Source of the DNA: a virus
Direction: 5' to 3' (one strand)
Length of the DNA: 28,200 nucleotides
IMG/VR virus record: IMGVR_UViG_3300033997_000058
Location: 1-28,200 of that record
This document shows, one piece after another, positions 21,816 through 28,200 of the stretch (position 1 is the first letter of the stretch; each line of letters begins with the position of its first letter). Position numbers and translations under genes: made by a program. The notes under the pieces were generated by a model. The model did not search any database. It was not told the origin of the DNA and worked only from the letters and a program-made list of their open reading frames with translations.

Positions 21816-24800
21816 TTACACCACCCTGTTTTTAGCTGTTGTTGATTGCGTGATTGCTCCGCGAATTTTACCGCCGCTTGAAATATTACTAGCCACAGTA
21901 TCCACGATAAACTTAACGTCTGTCACGTTGCCGCGCGTTGATTGTTGCACACTTACATCAGTGTTGTTTGCGTTGTTGATAGTCGTAATATTAATGATTG
22001 GCTGACTGTTGCCACCTAAATCACCATTTGGCGTCACGCTACCACCGCGGCTACCAGTCATTAAGAATGAATCTCGGCCATCACTAAACATCTCAGCGCG
22101 TCCGTTTTCCGTGACTTTATACATGCTGTTAGGGGCTGTGTAACCACCGTAAAGACGGCCACCAGCGATTGCTAACCCTTGTGCCAATCCAACTGTTGAT
22201 GTAATACCAGCGGCAGCAGGCGCAGCGTTAGCGCCAAAGCTTGCCAAAGATGTTAACGCAGCAGCAGGAGCCATGGCTGTGGCAATTGTAGCGCCAGACG
22301 CAACAGCTCCAGCGGTGGCGGTGGCTTGGCCGATTAAAGCCTGAATACCCATTTGCACTAATGCGCCAATCATTTGAGTTAAGATTGATTGTGCCAAGCT
22401 TCTTATCGCTTCCTCGCCACTCATTGCGCCAGTTGCAAATGCGGTGAAAGCCCCAACAGCACTAGCTTGGAATGACTTAAGGCTTGCTCCGTTTTCGGCC
22501 ATCATATCAACAAATGACTTTCCTTGGTCTGCCGTTAAAGCTTTAACTTTTTCAAGGTATGCGGCATCAGCAGCGGCTCTAGCATCCAAAGCTGTTTGAT
22601 GATTAGCAGTTTCAAGGGTTTCATACTCGGCAATTAAATCATATTGCGCTTGCAGTTCCGCTTGAAGCTTTTCAAGTGGAGTTGATGCTAAATCTGTTAC
22701 AGCGGCAGTTACAGTTACGCTTCTTTCCTGCCTCTTCTTTCTCTGCGCCTCTGAATCAGCGTCAACCTGATTCATTATTTCAACTTCTTGACGCAATGCT
22801 TGTAGTGAGCGCAATTCTTTTACGTTTGCTTCTATTGCTGCTGCTGATGCTCCGCTTGCTGCTAGCTGTTTTCTTAGGGCGTATTCTTCATATCCGTCAG
22901 CGGTTAATGTTAATTTAGCTCTTAAATCATCAAGAGATGAATCAATTTTATCTATACTTGCGCCAAAAGCCTCCCCAGTTGATGCAATTAGTTCTGGAGT
23001 TGTCTTTAATATTTCAGGAATACCAGATTTAAATATTGCCTGTTGTTCAGCAGACAATTCATTAAGTTTCTGAGTTAGAGTCTCAACTTCATTTTTGTAC
23101 TGCTTAACTTTTTGGTTGGCAAATGGATCTGTTTTTGCTGTCTCAGTCCAGTTATTTAATGCGTTAGTAGCTGACAGAAGTTTTCCACGAACTGCCGTCA
23201 TTTCTGTGCTTATTTTTGATAGCGCTATTCCGCGCTGAACATCGTTAAGTCCTTTGTATGAATCAGCAAGAGTATTAACTGATTCAGCAAGCGCCTTTGT
23301 TTTTTCATCCGCAGTTTCCGCTGTTGCGTAATAATAAGCTATTGCAGAAGCCGCTATAATTGCCGCCCCTGCTGGTCCGCCTAAAAGCGCTAGCACACCG
23401 CTAGCACCACGCATTGCTGTTCCAAGGAGTGTTGTTGATGCTATTGCCTTAGCGTTTGCAGCATCAGCTAGAACAACTGCTTTGTTGTAATTTCCAACCG
23501 CAACTGCTGCTGCTGCTGATTGCTTAGTTAGGTTTGCTTTTGCAAATGCATAAGCATTAGTGCCAGCGGCGGCTTTGACATCTAAACTTGCAGATGATAC
23601 CAGTGCAAGCGCAGATATTTTTTCGGCTTCTGCACGTCTTAGTGCCGCCTTGGCCGCATTATTGTCAGCTATTACAGCGGACGTTGTTGCCGATACTTTC
23701 TGGATCATTGCTGCTGTGTATTGCACCGATGCGGCAACTAATCTACCAGCCAATACAACAGCTAAAGCCTCGCCAGATTTAACCACACCATCAATAATCC
23801 CGCCCCAATTTTTCAACGCGTCTTTATTGCCATTTATGGCTGATAAAAACTCAGTGAAAGCCTTGGTAAGCGTTCTTAATTCGCTATCAGCAAGCGATCC
23901 TATTTGAATTTGTAGCGCCTCAATAACACTTTCAAGCGCTTTCATATCACCAGCCAAGTTATCCGTATTTGTTCTAGCTTGGTCAAATGCTGTATTTGTT
24001 CCTGTTAGCTTTTCTGTTAGAGTGTCAAGTCCAGATGTAGATGCTAATAATGTTTGAGCTGCTACGATATTTTCAAGACCAAATCGTTTAACTTGAGCGG
24101 CTCCATCTTCATTTAGTTTATTTACGTTCTTAAGAGCTTGCGACAAACCAACAACTGATGGTCTTAGGTTTTTATCTACATCGTTGTTCAGCTTAAGGAA
24201 AATGTTTCTTAATGCAGTGCCAGCCTCAGATCCTTGCAATCCTACAGCAGATAAAACTTGAATTGCCGCTCCTGTTTGCTCAAAAGATATTTTTGCAGAA
24301 GACGCGGCCACACCAGCAGCTTTTAGCGCCTCTGATATTGCAGGTATTTCAGCGGAGCCAAATTTAGAACCAGCGGCTAGAACGTTAACGAATCTAGCCG
24401 CCTCGCTTGCATCAGCTCCAAATTGATTTAAAGATTTACCTACAGTTTCAGCCGCTTGAGCCAAGTCAATTCCAGCAGCTTCTGCAAGTAATATTGCCTG
24501 CCGAGTAACTTCCTTTAGTGCAGCACCAGATTGAAGTAAGTCAGGCTTTGCGGACGCAACAAGCTTTAATGCTTCCGCCGCCTGTGATGCTGACAGCGTG
24601 GTAGTTGCACCAAACTCTAGCGCAGTCTTTCTCAAAAATTCTAAATCTTTACCAACTGCACCAGTTATGGCAGATAGGTTTGATATTGAGGCGTTAAATT
24701 CCATTGCAGCTTTTGATGCATCTAGCAAGAATTTTGCTATTGACCCTGCCGTAATAACTCCAGATATTGCCTTTGCTAGTTCAGAAAGCCTAGAGTCAAC

Positions 24801-24899
24801 CCTATCTACAGATCCAGATATTTGACGCTCGGCAGTCATCAATGCCGAAACGTCAGCATCGACGGTATAGTAAATATTGCCTAGATTGGTGCCTTCCAT
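21816..24899 (-). CDS. Tape measure protein
   Basis: A 1,027-residue tail tape measure. The N-terminal ~330 residues form the conserved TMP core (FNASISNLSAITGAVGKDLE, then long Ala-rich helices). A hydrophobic segment ALLGGPAGAAIIAASAIAYY lies near 510-530, followed by coiled coils and charged helices. The last ~100 residues are Gly-rich with GGRLYGGYTAPNSMYKVTEN, a C-terminal motif common in TMPs. By the usual rule of about 1.5 Å per residue the tail would be near 150 nm. The ATG at 24899 overlaps the chaperone stop as TGATG; a TTG one codon upstream is less likely. Confidence 0.93.
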   Translation of the reverse strand: MEGTNLGNIYYTVDADVSALMTAERQISGSVDRVDSRLSELAKAISGVITAGSIAKFLLDASKAAMEFNASISNLSAITGAVGKDLEFLRKTALEFGATTTLSASQAAEALKLVASAKPDLLQSGAALKEVTRQAILLAEAAGIDLAQAAETVGKSLNQFGADASEAARFVNVLAAGSKFGSAEIPAISEALKAAGVAASSAKISFEQTGAAIQVLSAVGLQGSEAGTALRNIFLKLNNDVDKNLRPSVVGLSQALKNVNKLNEDGAAQVKRFGLENIVAAQTLLASTSGLDTLTEKLTGTNTAFDQARTNTDNLAGDMKALESVIEALQIQIGSLADSELRTLTKAFTEFLSAINGNKDALKNWGGIIDGVVKSGEALAVVLAGRLVAASVQYTAAMIQKVSATTSAVIADNNAAKAALRRAEAEKISALALVSSASLDVKAAAGTNAYAFAKANLTKQSAAAAVAVGNYNKAVVLADAANAKAIASTTLLGTAMRGASGVLALLGGPAGAAIIAASAIAYYYATAETADEKTKALAESVNTLADSYKGLNDVQRGIALSKISTEMTAVRGKLLSATNALNNWTETAKTDPFANQKVKQYKNEVETLTQKLNELSAEQQAIFKSGIPEILKTTPELIASTGEAFGASIDKIDSSLDDLRAKLTLTADGYEEYALRKQLAASGASAAAIEANVKELRSLQALRQEVEIMNQVDADSEAQRKKRQERSVTVTAAVTDLASTPLEKLQAELQAQYDLIAEYETLETANHQTALDARAAADAAYLEKVKALTADQGKSFVDMMAENGASLKSFQASAVGAFTAFATGAMSGEEAIRSLAQSILTQMIGALVQMGIQALIGQATATAGAVASGATIATAMAPAAALTSLASFGANAAPAAAGITSTVGLAQGLAIAGGRLYGGYTAPNSMYKVTENGRAEMFSDGRDSFLMTGSRGGSVTPNGDLGGNSQPIINITTINNANNTDVSVQQSTRGNVTDVKFIVDTVASNISSGGKIRGAITQSTTAKNRVV

Positions 24900-25564
24900 C
24901 AATTAGCCCTCTTTGCCGCTTCACGTCTTGCGTTAACTTCATCTAGCCATGCCATAGCTTTGTCATGCTCATCAAGAGTCGGAGCCTTGCCTTTGCGCTT
25001 AGCATCAGGATATTTATTGTCGATATAGCGGTCATACTCAGTTTTAGTAAGGTTTTCTGCTGCTTCAATGCTCATGTTTAGATGATTTACCGCATTTTCA
25101 ACATAAGCATAAACATCGATTGAACTTGTTGACTCGCCTTTAGATTCGCTCTTTGCCGTTTGCTTTCCAACAACACCATGAATTATCAAGGCACGCGCAA
25201 TATGAAGCACGTTTTCAATATTCATAACACCCAAGCGCCAAGCCTTGCGGCCTTTTTCATAAGACACAAAGCCAGTTAGCTTGCCAGTGTCGTCATCGCA
25301 ACAACATTGAATAACATGCGCGGCATCTTCATAAATTCGGTTTATTCCGCGCTGAATAAGACGCTTTCCAACGGTTGATGCTGTGATTGCATTAACCTTT
25401 GACGCTTGCTGAATAAAAAACTCTGCCTCGCGCCCAAACAAGCGACTGAAAAAATCCGGCATCTCGTTTGGCTCGCAAATATTACGCATATTCTTAAAGG
25501 TGGGGTATAACTCATATTCTTTGTCGCCATAGCCTATGGCAAAGTGACCTATATCTGTGCGCAT
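24899..25564 (-). CDS. Tail assembly chaperone, DUF6246-like
   Basis: A 221-residue protein between tail tube and tape measure, the chaperone position. The opening TDIGHFAIGYGDKEYELYPT then FKNMRNICEPNEMPDFFSRL matches the DUF6246 family of phage tail proteins as I remember it. It appears as one continuous frame; no slippery site and second frame as in lambda G/GT were found. The C-terminal ~45 residues (PTLDEHDKAMAWLDEVNARR) resemble the region that contacts the tape measure in other chaperones. Start is ATG at 25564 or GTG at 25573; neither has a clear ribosome-binding site. Confidence 0.75.
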   Translation of the reverse strand: MRTDIGHFAIGYGDKEYELYPTFKNMRNICEPNEMPDFFSRLFGREAEFFIQQASKVNAITASTVGKRLIQRGINRIYEDAAHVIQCCCDDDTGKLTGFVSYEKGRKAWRLGVMNIENVLHIARALIIHGVVGKQTAKSESKGESTSSIDVYAYVENAVNHLNMSIEAAENLTKTEYDRYIDNKYPDAKRKGKAPTLDEHDKAMAWLDEVNARREAAKRAN

Positions 25565-25593
25565 GGTAATCACTGGTTAGCTGATAATGATTT

Positions 25594-25622
25594 ATCATAA
25601 CACAGACATAAAAAAGCCCCAA
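25594..25622 (-). promoter_or_regulatory. Internal promoter before the assembly chaperone
   Basis: Minus-strand TTGGGG (25622-25617), 17 bp, TATGAT (25599-25594), with TG one base before the -10 (extended -10). The -35 lies inside the terminator hairpin. A TGATAATGATTTATCA palindrome (25582-25597) overlaps the -10. Confidence 0.45.
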
Positions 25623-25632
25623 TGAAGGGGCT
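25605..25632 (-). terminator. Terminator after the tail tube gene
   Basis: Minus-strand stem AGCCCC/GGGGCT with a six-base loop and then TTTTTTATG. It starts 18 bases after the tail tube stop. It would let the tube gene be transcribed more than the tape measure and tip genes. Confidence 0.85.
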
Positions 25633-25650
25633 GATTTATTGAGATTAAAA

Positions 25651-26142
25651 CTAAGGCGTTTCGCTCACAATGTTGTTGTTGTAAGTAGATTCAGCAGCAG
25701 CAAAAGCGGTGCTGAATGTAACCTCTGAACTTGTATCACCATTGCGATCATAGGTTGTCATGGCGCAAAATACGGTGAATGTTAGGTCAGGGAATGGCAT
25801 GCGAATATAAACGTTTGTCGTAATTTTCGCGGCCAAGTTTTCGAAATACTGCTTAACAAGCTGTTTGTGAAAATCCCAATCAGTGCCGCTTTTACGGCAA
25901 ACTCCATCACCCTGAACTTCGAAAGTCGCTCCAGTTGCGATTGTGTCTGTAAATCCACCGCTAGACGTGTCTGTCATGGTGCCTGTGGTTTCTGCGGCTG
26001 CTGTGAATGATTTCACAGTTAGCGAGCCAAGGCGCTGAAAAGTTAATGTTGCTGGATCAACATCACCGCAAGCAATCGCGATTTCTAACGGTACAACTGA
26101 GCCAACGTATCCGCCGCCCGATGCGCAATTTTGAACTGCCAT
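25651..26142 (-). CDS. Major tail tube protein
   Basis: A 163-residue beta-rich protein with low charge. Position (after the tail terminator, before chaperone and tape measure) and the following strong terminator identify it as the tube subunit, the most abundant tail protein. Features are RLGSLTVKSFTAAAETTGTM and FPDLTFTVFCAMTTYDRNGD then TFSTAFAAAESTYN. The 'V.SFTAAAETTGTMT' stretch is typical of tube proteins that read 'tas.eeid.t' domains, though the sequence family is not certain. It starts at a TAATG overlap. Confidence 0.8.
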   Translation of the reverse strand: MAVQNCASGGGYVGSVVPLEIAIACGDVDPATLTFQRLGSLTVKSFTAAAETTGTMTDTSSGGFTDTIATGATFEVQGDGVCRKSGTDWDFHKQLVKQYFENLAAKITTNVYIRMPFPDLTFTVFCAMTTYDRNGDTSSEVTFSTAFAAAESTYNNNIVSETP

Positions 26143-26573
26143 TATTGTATTCCTCTATCAATTTTAACCAAAGTTTGGATTTCAACGTGTGGGCGGCCAG
26201 ATTCAGTTAGCATCACTGGCGTAGCACTTACAATTGGATCAATGTTAATAATACCGCATTTTGTGCGAGTCTCCAAAAGATAGCTATAAATCTCGCCAGC
26301 ACGAGCCTTAACTACGGCTGAATCGGTTTTATCTTGCAGCCCAAATAACACGATTGAGACAGTAGAATTTTGGACATATCGATTGCCGCCGCCTCCTCCA
26401 GTTTCGCGGATTAGAATTATTCGCTGGTCAGCAACATCAGGATCGCTTTCATCAAATAACATTAACTGGACTGCGGGAGTTGGCTGGTTATCGCCAAAGT
26501 AATCGACAAAGGCAGATAAAAAACCGCCTTCATCTAGTATTTGCCTAATTTCTTCTTCTAAAATCATGCTCAT
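26142..26573 (-). CDS. Tail terminator protein
   Basis: A 143-residue protein in the position of lambda gpU. It opens with a helix (LEEEIRQILDEGGFLSAFVD), then strands VQLMLFDESDPDVADQRIIL and STVSIVLFGL, a helix DSAVVKARAGEIYSYL, and the closing HVEIQTLVKI. This alpha-beta order is that of the tail terminators that cap the tube. The start is an ATG in an ATGA overlap with the upstream gene. Function from position and fold pattern. Confidence 0.75.
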   Translation of the reverse strand: MSMILEEEIRQILDEGGFLSAFVDYFGDNQPTPAVQLMLFDESDPDVADQRIILIRETGGGGGNRYVQNSTVSIVLFGLQDKTDSAVVKARAGEIYSYLLETRTKCGIINIDPIVSATPVMLTESGRPHVEIQTLVKIDRGIQ

Positions 26574-26953
26574 AGTTTGTAACCGTTTATGATGATACGC
26601 TTGTAATCTTCTTGATATGCCTGATTTTCAAAAGCGTTAGACAAAAAGTGTGGAGTGGCGTTTTTCTTTTTAACTGGCTTCCAATCTACGTTTTCATGCA
26701 GATACAGGCCATAGTTAAATCCTTTTTCGCTGAAACCAGCTCCATAGAAAACTACGCCAGATTTACCGCCATTGATTAGCTTATAGTCTTGACTGTTAAT
26801 CAGTGCCGCAGTATCGACAGGGGTAGCCAGTTTTGCATATCCTGCGCCAGTCATGATGATGGTTAGCAAAACCTTTTCTGTGGCTTTGCCTTCGATTTCA
26901 GCAACCAATCTGCCAACATTTCGCTTTATCTGCGCCACGCCTTTAACTGGCAT
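26570..26953 (-). CDS. Tail completion / neck protein (HK97 gp10-like)
   Basis: A 127-residue protein. The order AGYAKLATPVDTAALINSQD, FNYGLYLHENVDWKP and PHFLSNAFENQAYQEDYKRI matches HK97 gp10-type neck proteins: a helix, 'TPVDTGxL', 'YxxyvHE', and a final 'fL..A.e'. These join the tail to the head-closure ring. It starts two bases after the head-closure gene and is coupled by ATGA to the terminator gene. Confidence 0.8.
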   Translation of the reverse strand: MPVKGVAQIKRNVGRLVAEIEGKATEKVLLTIIMTGAGYAKLATPVDTAALINSQDYKLINGGKSGVVFYGAGFSEKGFNYGLYLHENVDWKPVKKKNATPHFLSNAFENQAYQEDYKRIIINGYKL

Positions 26954-26954
26954 A

Positions 26955-27323
26955 TTAAACCCCTAGGATGTAATCAGGCTTTTCAGATGCGCCAAACATA
27001 GCCGCATCATCGATTGTTATCATTCTAATGTCTGAGGCTGTTGGTTCTGATGAGCCTGCAAACTCGCCCAGTAAAATCTTGTCGCCAAAATTAGGCTTAG
27101 CGACAAACGCGGTGCCATCAACTAATTTTAACTCAGTCCAGAAAATCGACTTAGGCGTAAATGCAACCCCTGTTGAATCAGTGTATTGCTCAGAGCCGCC
27201 AATTCGATATGAGCACAGCAAGTGCTCTGGTGCTGAATACGTATAGCGCCCGAATTGGTCTTTGGCACCGCGCCGCCACAGCGTTAACGTTTGAGTGTAT
27301 GACCAGTTGGCAATTGTGCTCAC
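26955..27323 (-). CDS. Head-closure (stopper) protein
   Basis: A 122-residue beta-barrel-like protein. WSYTQTLTLWRRGAKDQFGR then ITIDDAAMFGASEKPDYIL is the pattern of SPP1 gp16/HK97 gp9-type stoppers (T-x-W-R…G-x-y at the start, D-Y-I-L at the end). It starts at GTG overlapping a 15-codon frame as TAGTG. That frame could be its displaced N-terminus: one more T in the preceding T5 run would fuse them. Confidence 0.7.
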   Translation of the reverse strand: MSTIANWSYTQTLTLWRRGAKDQFGRYTYSAPEHLLCSYRIGGSEQYTDSTGVAFTPKSIFWTELKLVDGTAFVAKPNFGDKILLGEFAGSSEPTASDIRMITIDDAAMFGASEKPDYILGV

Positions 27324-27370
27324 TAAAAACCATCCTTCGACATTGGAGGTCTTGCATCATTTTTTATCAT
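27323..27370 (-). CDS. 15-codon frame ahead of the head-closure gene
   Basis: Codes MIKNDARPPMSKDGF. It starts in an ATGA overlap with the gene upstream and ends in a TAGTG overlap with the gene downstream, exactly filling the gap. AAGGATGG inside it can serve as the ribosome-binding site of the next gene. Either a tiny translated linker or the true N-terminus of the stopper, cut off by a one-base change in the T5 run. Confidence 0.35.
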   Translation of the reverse strand: MIKNDARPPMSKDGF

Positions 27371-27516
27371 TTATTAATCCTTAGCAAATCGCATGATACG
27401 CAGCATTTTGGTATAAATCCTTTATAGCCAAATAACATAGGTATGCCAACAGTAAAATAAAGCATCCAAACATGCTTTATTTTTACTTCGTAAGTTACTT
27501 TTCTTAATTCTGCCAT
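27367..27516 (-). CDS. 49-residue membrane-like protein in the neck cluster
   Basis: Codes MAELRKVTYEVKIKHVWMLY and continues FTVGIPMLFGYKGFIPK with CCVSC near residues 40-44. The hydrophobic segment is about 17 residues and the C-terminus is basic. It begins at a TAATG overlap with the adaptor gene and ends in ATGA with the next frame. It lies in the neck gene cluster but is unlike any neck protein I know; an inserted accessory peptide is possible. A longer frame at 27422-27616 is its shadow. Confidence 0.55.
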   Translation of the reverse strand: MAELRKVTYEVKIKHVWMLYFTVGIPMLFGYKGFIPKCCVSCDLLRINK

Positions 27517-27920
27517 TATCTGCAAGTCCTACAAGTACGCCCGAATGCGCCTGATGCGAATTGATCTCCTTGAGGATATGCAGCCTCAAAACATCCAGCC
27601 GTGTCCAGCATTGCAATCATGCGGCCATAGTTGGTCATCTTAATACCTTCGGCTGATGTGAAATAGTCAAACGAACGTGATGCGCCAGAAGGTGCAGATT
27701 GAGACTTGGTGTATCGCCCAACTGACATAGCAGTGAAATGTGAGATTGCATTTAACTTAATAGCTGATTGAGTGCAGTCATCCGCTGGATAGTTTAAATC
27801 AAGGCAATCGTCCAGTTTGTTAACCAAGCAGATGTAAGTGTTAATTGTCGAATCTGGAACCGATGCGTAATCAGCGCCTAAAAATTCTCTTACTTGCTCG
27901 ATTGTGATTACCGCGGCCAT
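27516..27920 (-). CDS. Head-tail adaptor / connector protein
   Basis: A 134-residue helical protein in the adaptor (gp6/gp15-like) position. ITIEQVREFLGADYASVPDS then TINTYICLVNKLDDCLDLNY and QSAIKLNAISHFTAMSVGRY fit adaptor proteins, which begin 't.e.vr.fL' and carry a Gly-rich tail. The end is unusual, with GAFGRTCRTCR. It binds the portal and receives the stopper (family knowledge). It starts at a TAATG overlap. Confidence 0.75.
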   Translation of the reverse strand: MAAVITIEQVREFLGADYASVPDSTINTYICLVNKLDDCLDLNYPADDCTQSAIKLNAISHFTAMSVGRYTKSQSAPSGASRSFDYFTSAEGIKMTNYGRMIAMLDTAGCFEAAYPQGDQFASGAFGRTCRTCR

Positions 27921-28200
27921 TATGGTGTCACCCCTGCTTTGCTAAACATATAACCGATTGTGCCGATTGTTGACACTGCTGTAAAGAGAATGCCAACCAG
28001 AATAAACCACACTCGACCGTTGATACTCTGCATTAAGTCAATCCAAGGGCGGTCTGATGCCTGTTGCTCTCTGATTGATTGGATGTTTTCTTCTAGGGAA
28101 TCAAGACGCTTATGCATACGATCGGTCGCTTCTCGTGTATGCCGTTGCTCAACTGAGCTTTCGTGTATTGACTGAGTCAACTTGGCAATCGATTCGTTAG
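27920..28200 (-). CDS. Coiled-coil membrane protein, start beyond the right edge
   Basis: The frame is open to the edge (NESIAKLTQSIHESSVEQRH at the visible end), so the N-terminus lies outside. A TTG at 28180 could start an 86-residue form, but it has no ribosome-binding site. A coiled coil (about 40 residues, RLDSLEENIQSIREQ) is followed by a membrane segment VWFILVGILFTAVSTIGTIG near the C-terminus. This helix-plus-C-terminal-TM layout resembles XhlA/holin-like helper proteins, yet it lies next to the head-tail adaptor. Function unknown. Confidence 0.6.
   Translation of the reverse strand, partial: NESIAKLTQSIHESSVEQRHTREATDRMHKRLDSLEENIQSIREQQASDRPWIDLMQSINGRVWFILVGILFTAVSTIGTIGYMFSKAGVTP

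Noticed and set aside
23560-23907. Plus-strand frame of 115 codons within the tape measure gene
   Set aside because: It is antisense to an Ala-rich coding region, whose complement naturally stays open; no start signal.
24899-25564. Programmed frameshift in the tail assembly chaperone, as in lambda G/GT
   Set aside because: The chaperone is one continuous frame ending in a TGATG overlap with the tape measure; no second frame or slippery site is seen.
28168-28180. Palindrome TTGACT-G-AGTCAA at the right edge
   Set aside because: It lies inside an open coding frame running off the edge and does not have the N28 geometry.
1-28200. tRNA genes, CRISPR arrays, insertion sequences, integrase or attachment site
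   Set aside because: Looked for and not found: no cloverleaf-like segment, no regularly spaced repeats, no transposase or integrase motif. Absence by eye is weak evidence for short tRNA genes.

Overview
This window is a stretch of a tailed double-stranded DNA phage (or prophage) with a long non-contractile tail, i.e. a siphovirus of lambda-like tail type. The evidence is a P22-gp3-like small terminase beside a large terminase, a complete neck-and-tail cluster with a tape measure of about 1,027 residues, and a phage replication/recombination cluster. Composition is moderately AT-rich. Ordinary Shine-Dalgarno sites and sigma70-like promoters, plus a tailspike with a TSP1/Gp66-type N-terminal domain, suggest a Gram-negative, probably gammaproteobacterial host, which I cannot name. 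No integrase, repressor, portal, capsid or lysis gene is recognised. Both ends cut genes. The terminase operon leaves at the left edge and the neck/tail operon enters at the right edge with the same polarity, so the head genes (portal, protease, capsid) probably lie in the missing part of a circularly permuted genome.

Layout. 1-456 (-): an accessory-looking gene, cut by the edge, with its own promoter-like element, directly after terL. 519-2673 (-): large and small terminase. 2679-5572 (-): a train of about a dozen very small genes, most overlapping by ATGA. 5573-6289: an AT-rich non-coding region with two terminators, a long palindrome and six CCCCAT motifs, a candidate replication origin. 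6290-8420 (-): two tiny genes, a DUF3987 helicase/primase-like ATPase and a small gene. 8421-8519: a divergent promoter. 8520-15850 (+): zinc-ribbon/TOPRIM primase, small genes, a GIY-YIG homing-endonuclease-like gene, an SF2 helicase, a VRR-NUC nuclease, RecT and a YqaJ exonuclease. 15855-15889: a terminator between convergent operons. 15931-28200 (-): the neck and tail cluster, in transcription order membrane protein, head-tail adaptor, two tiny genes, head closure, tail completion, tail terminator, tail tube, terminator plus promoter, assembly chaperone, tape measure, two tail-tip proteins, NlpC/P60 peptidase, TipJ and tailspike.

How it works together. The primase and the DUF3987 ATPase would start replication from a shared divergent promoter. 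RecT, the YqaJ exonuclease, the SF2 helicase and VRR-NUC form a recombination/repair set that could make concatemers for headful packaging by TerS/TerL. The tail cluster builds the virion tail and its adsorption tip.

The most interesting signal is regulatory. Four intergenic sites share one 40-bp geometry, TTGACR-N28-YGTCAA (475-514, 8461-8500, 9544-9583, 13847-13886), each just upstream of a gene. Three of them run straight into a near-identical ribosome-binding leader. This looks like a dispersed promoter/operator cassette under one regulator. Other leads are a candidate small antisense RNA with an inverted repeat at the head of the terminase operon, an out-of-frame zinc-finger/GIY-YIG pair joined at an A6 run, and a terminator-promoter pair after the tail tube gene.
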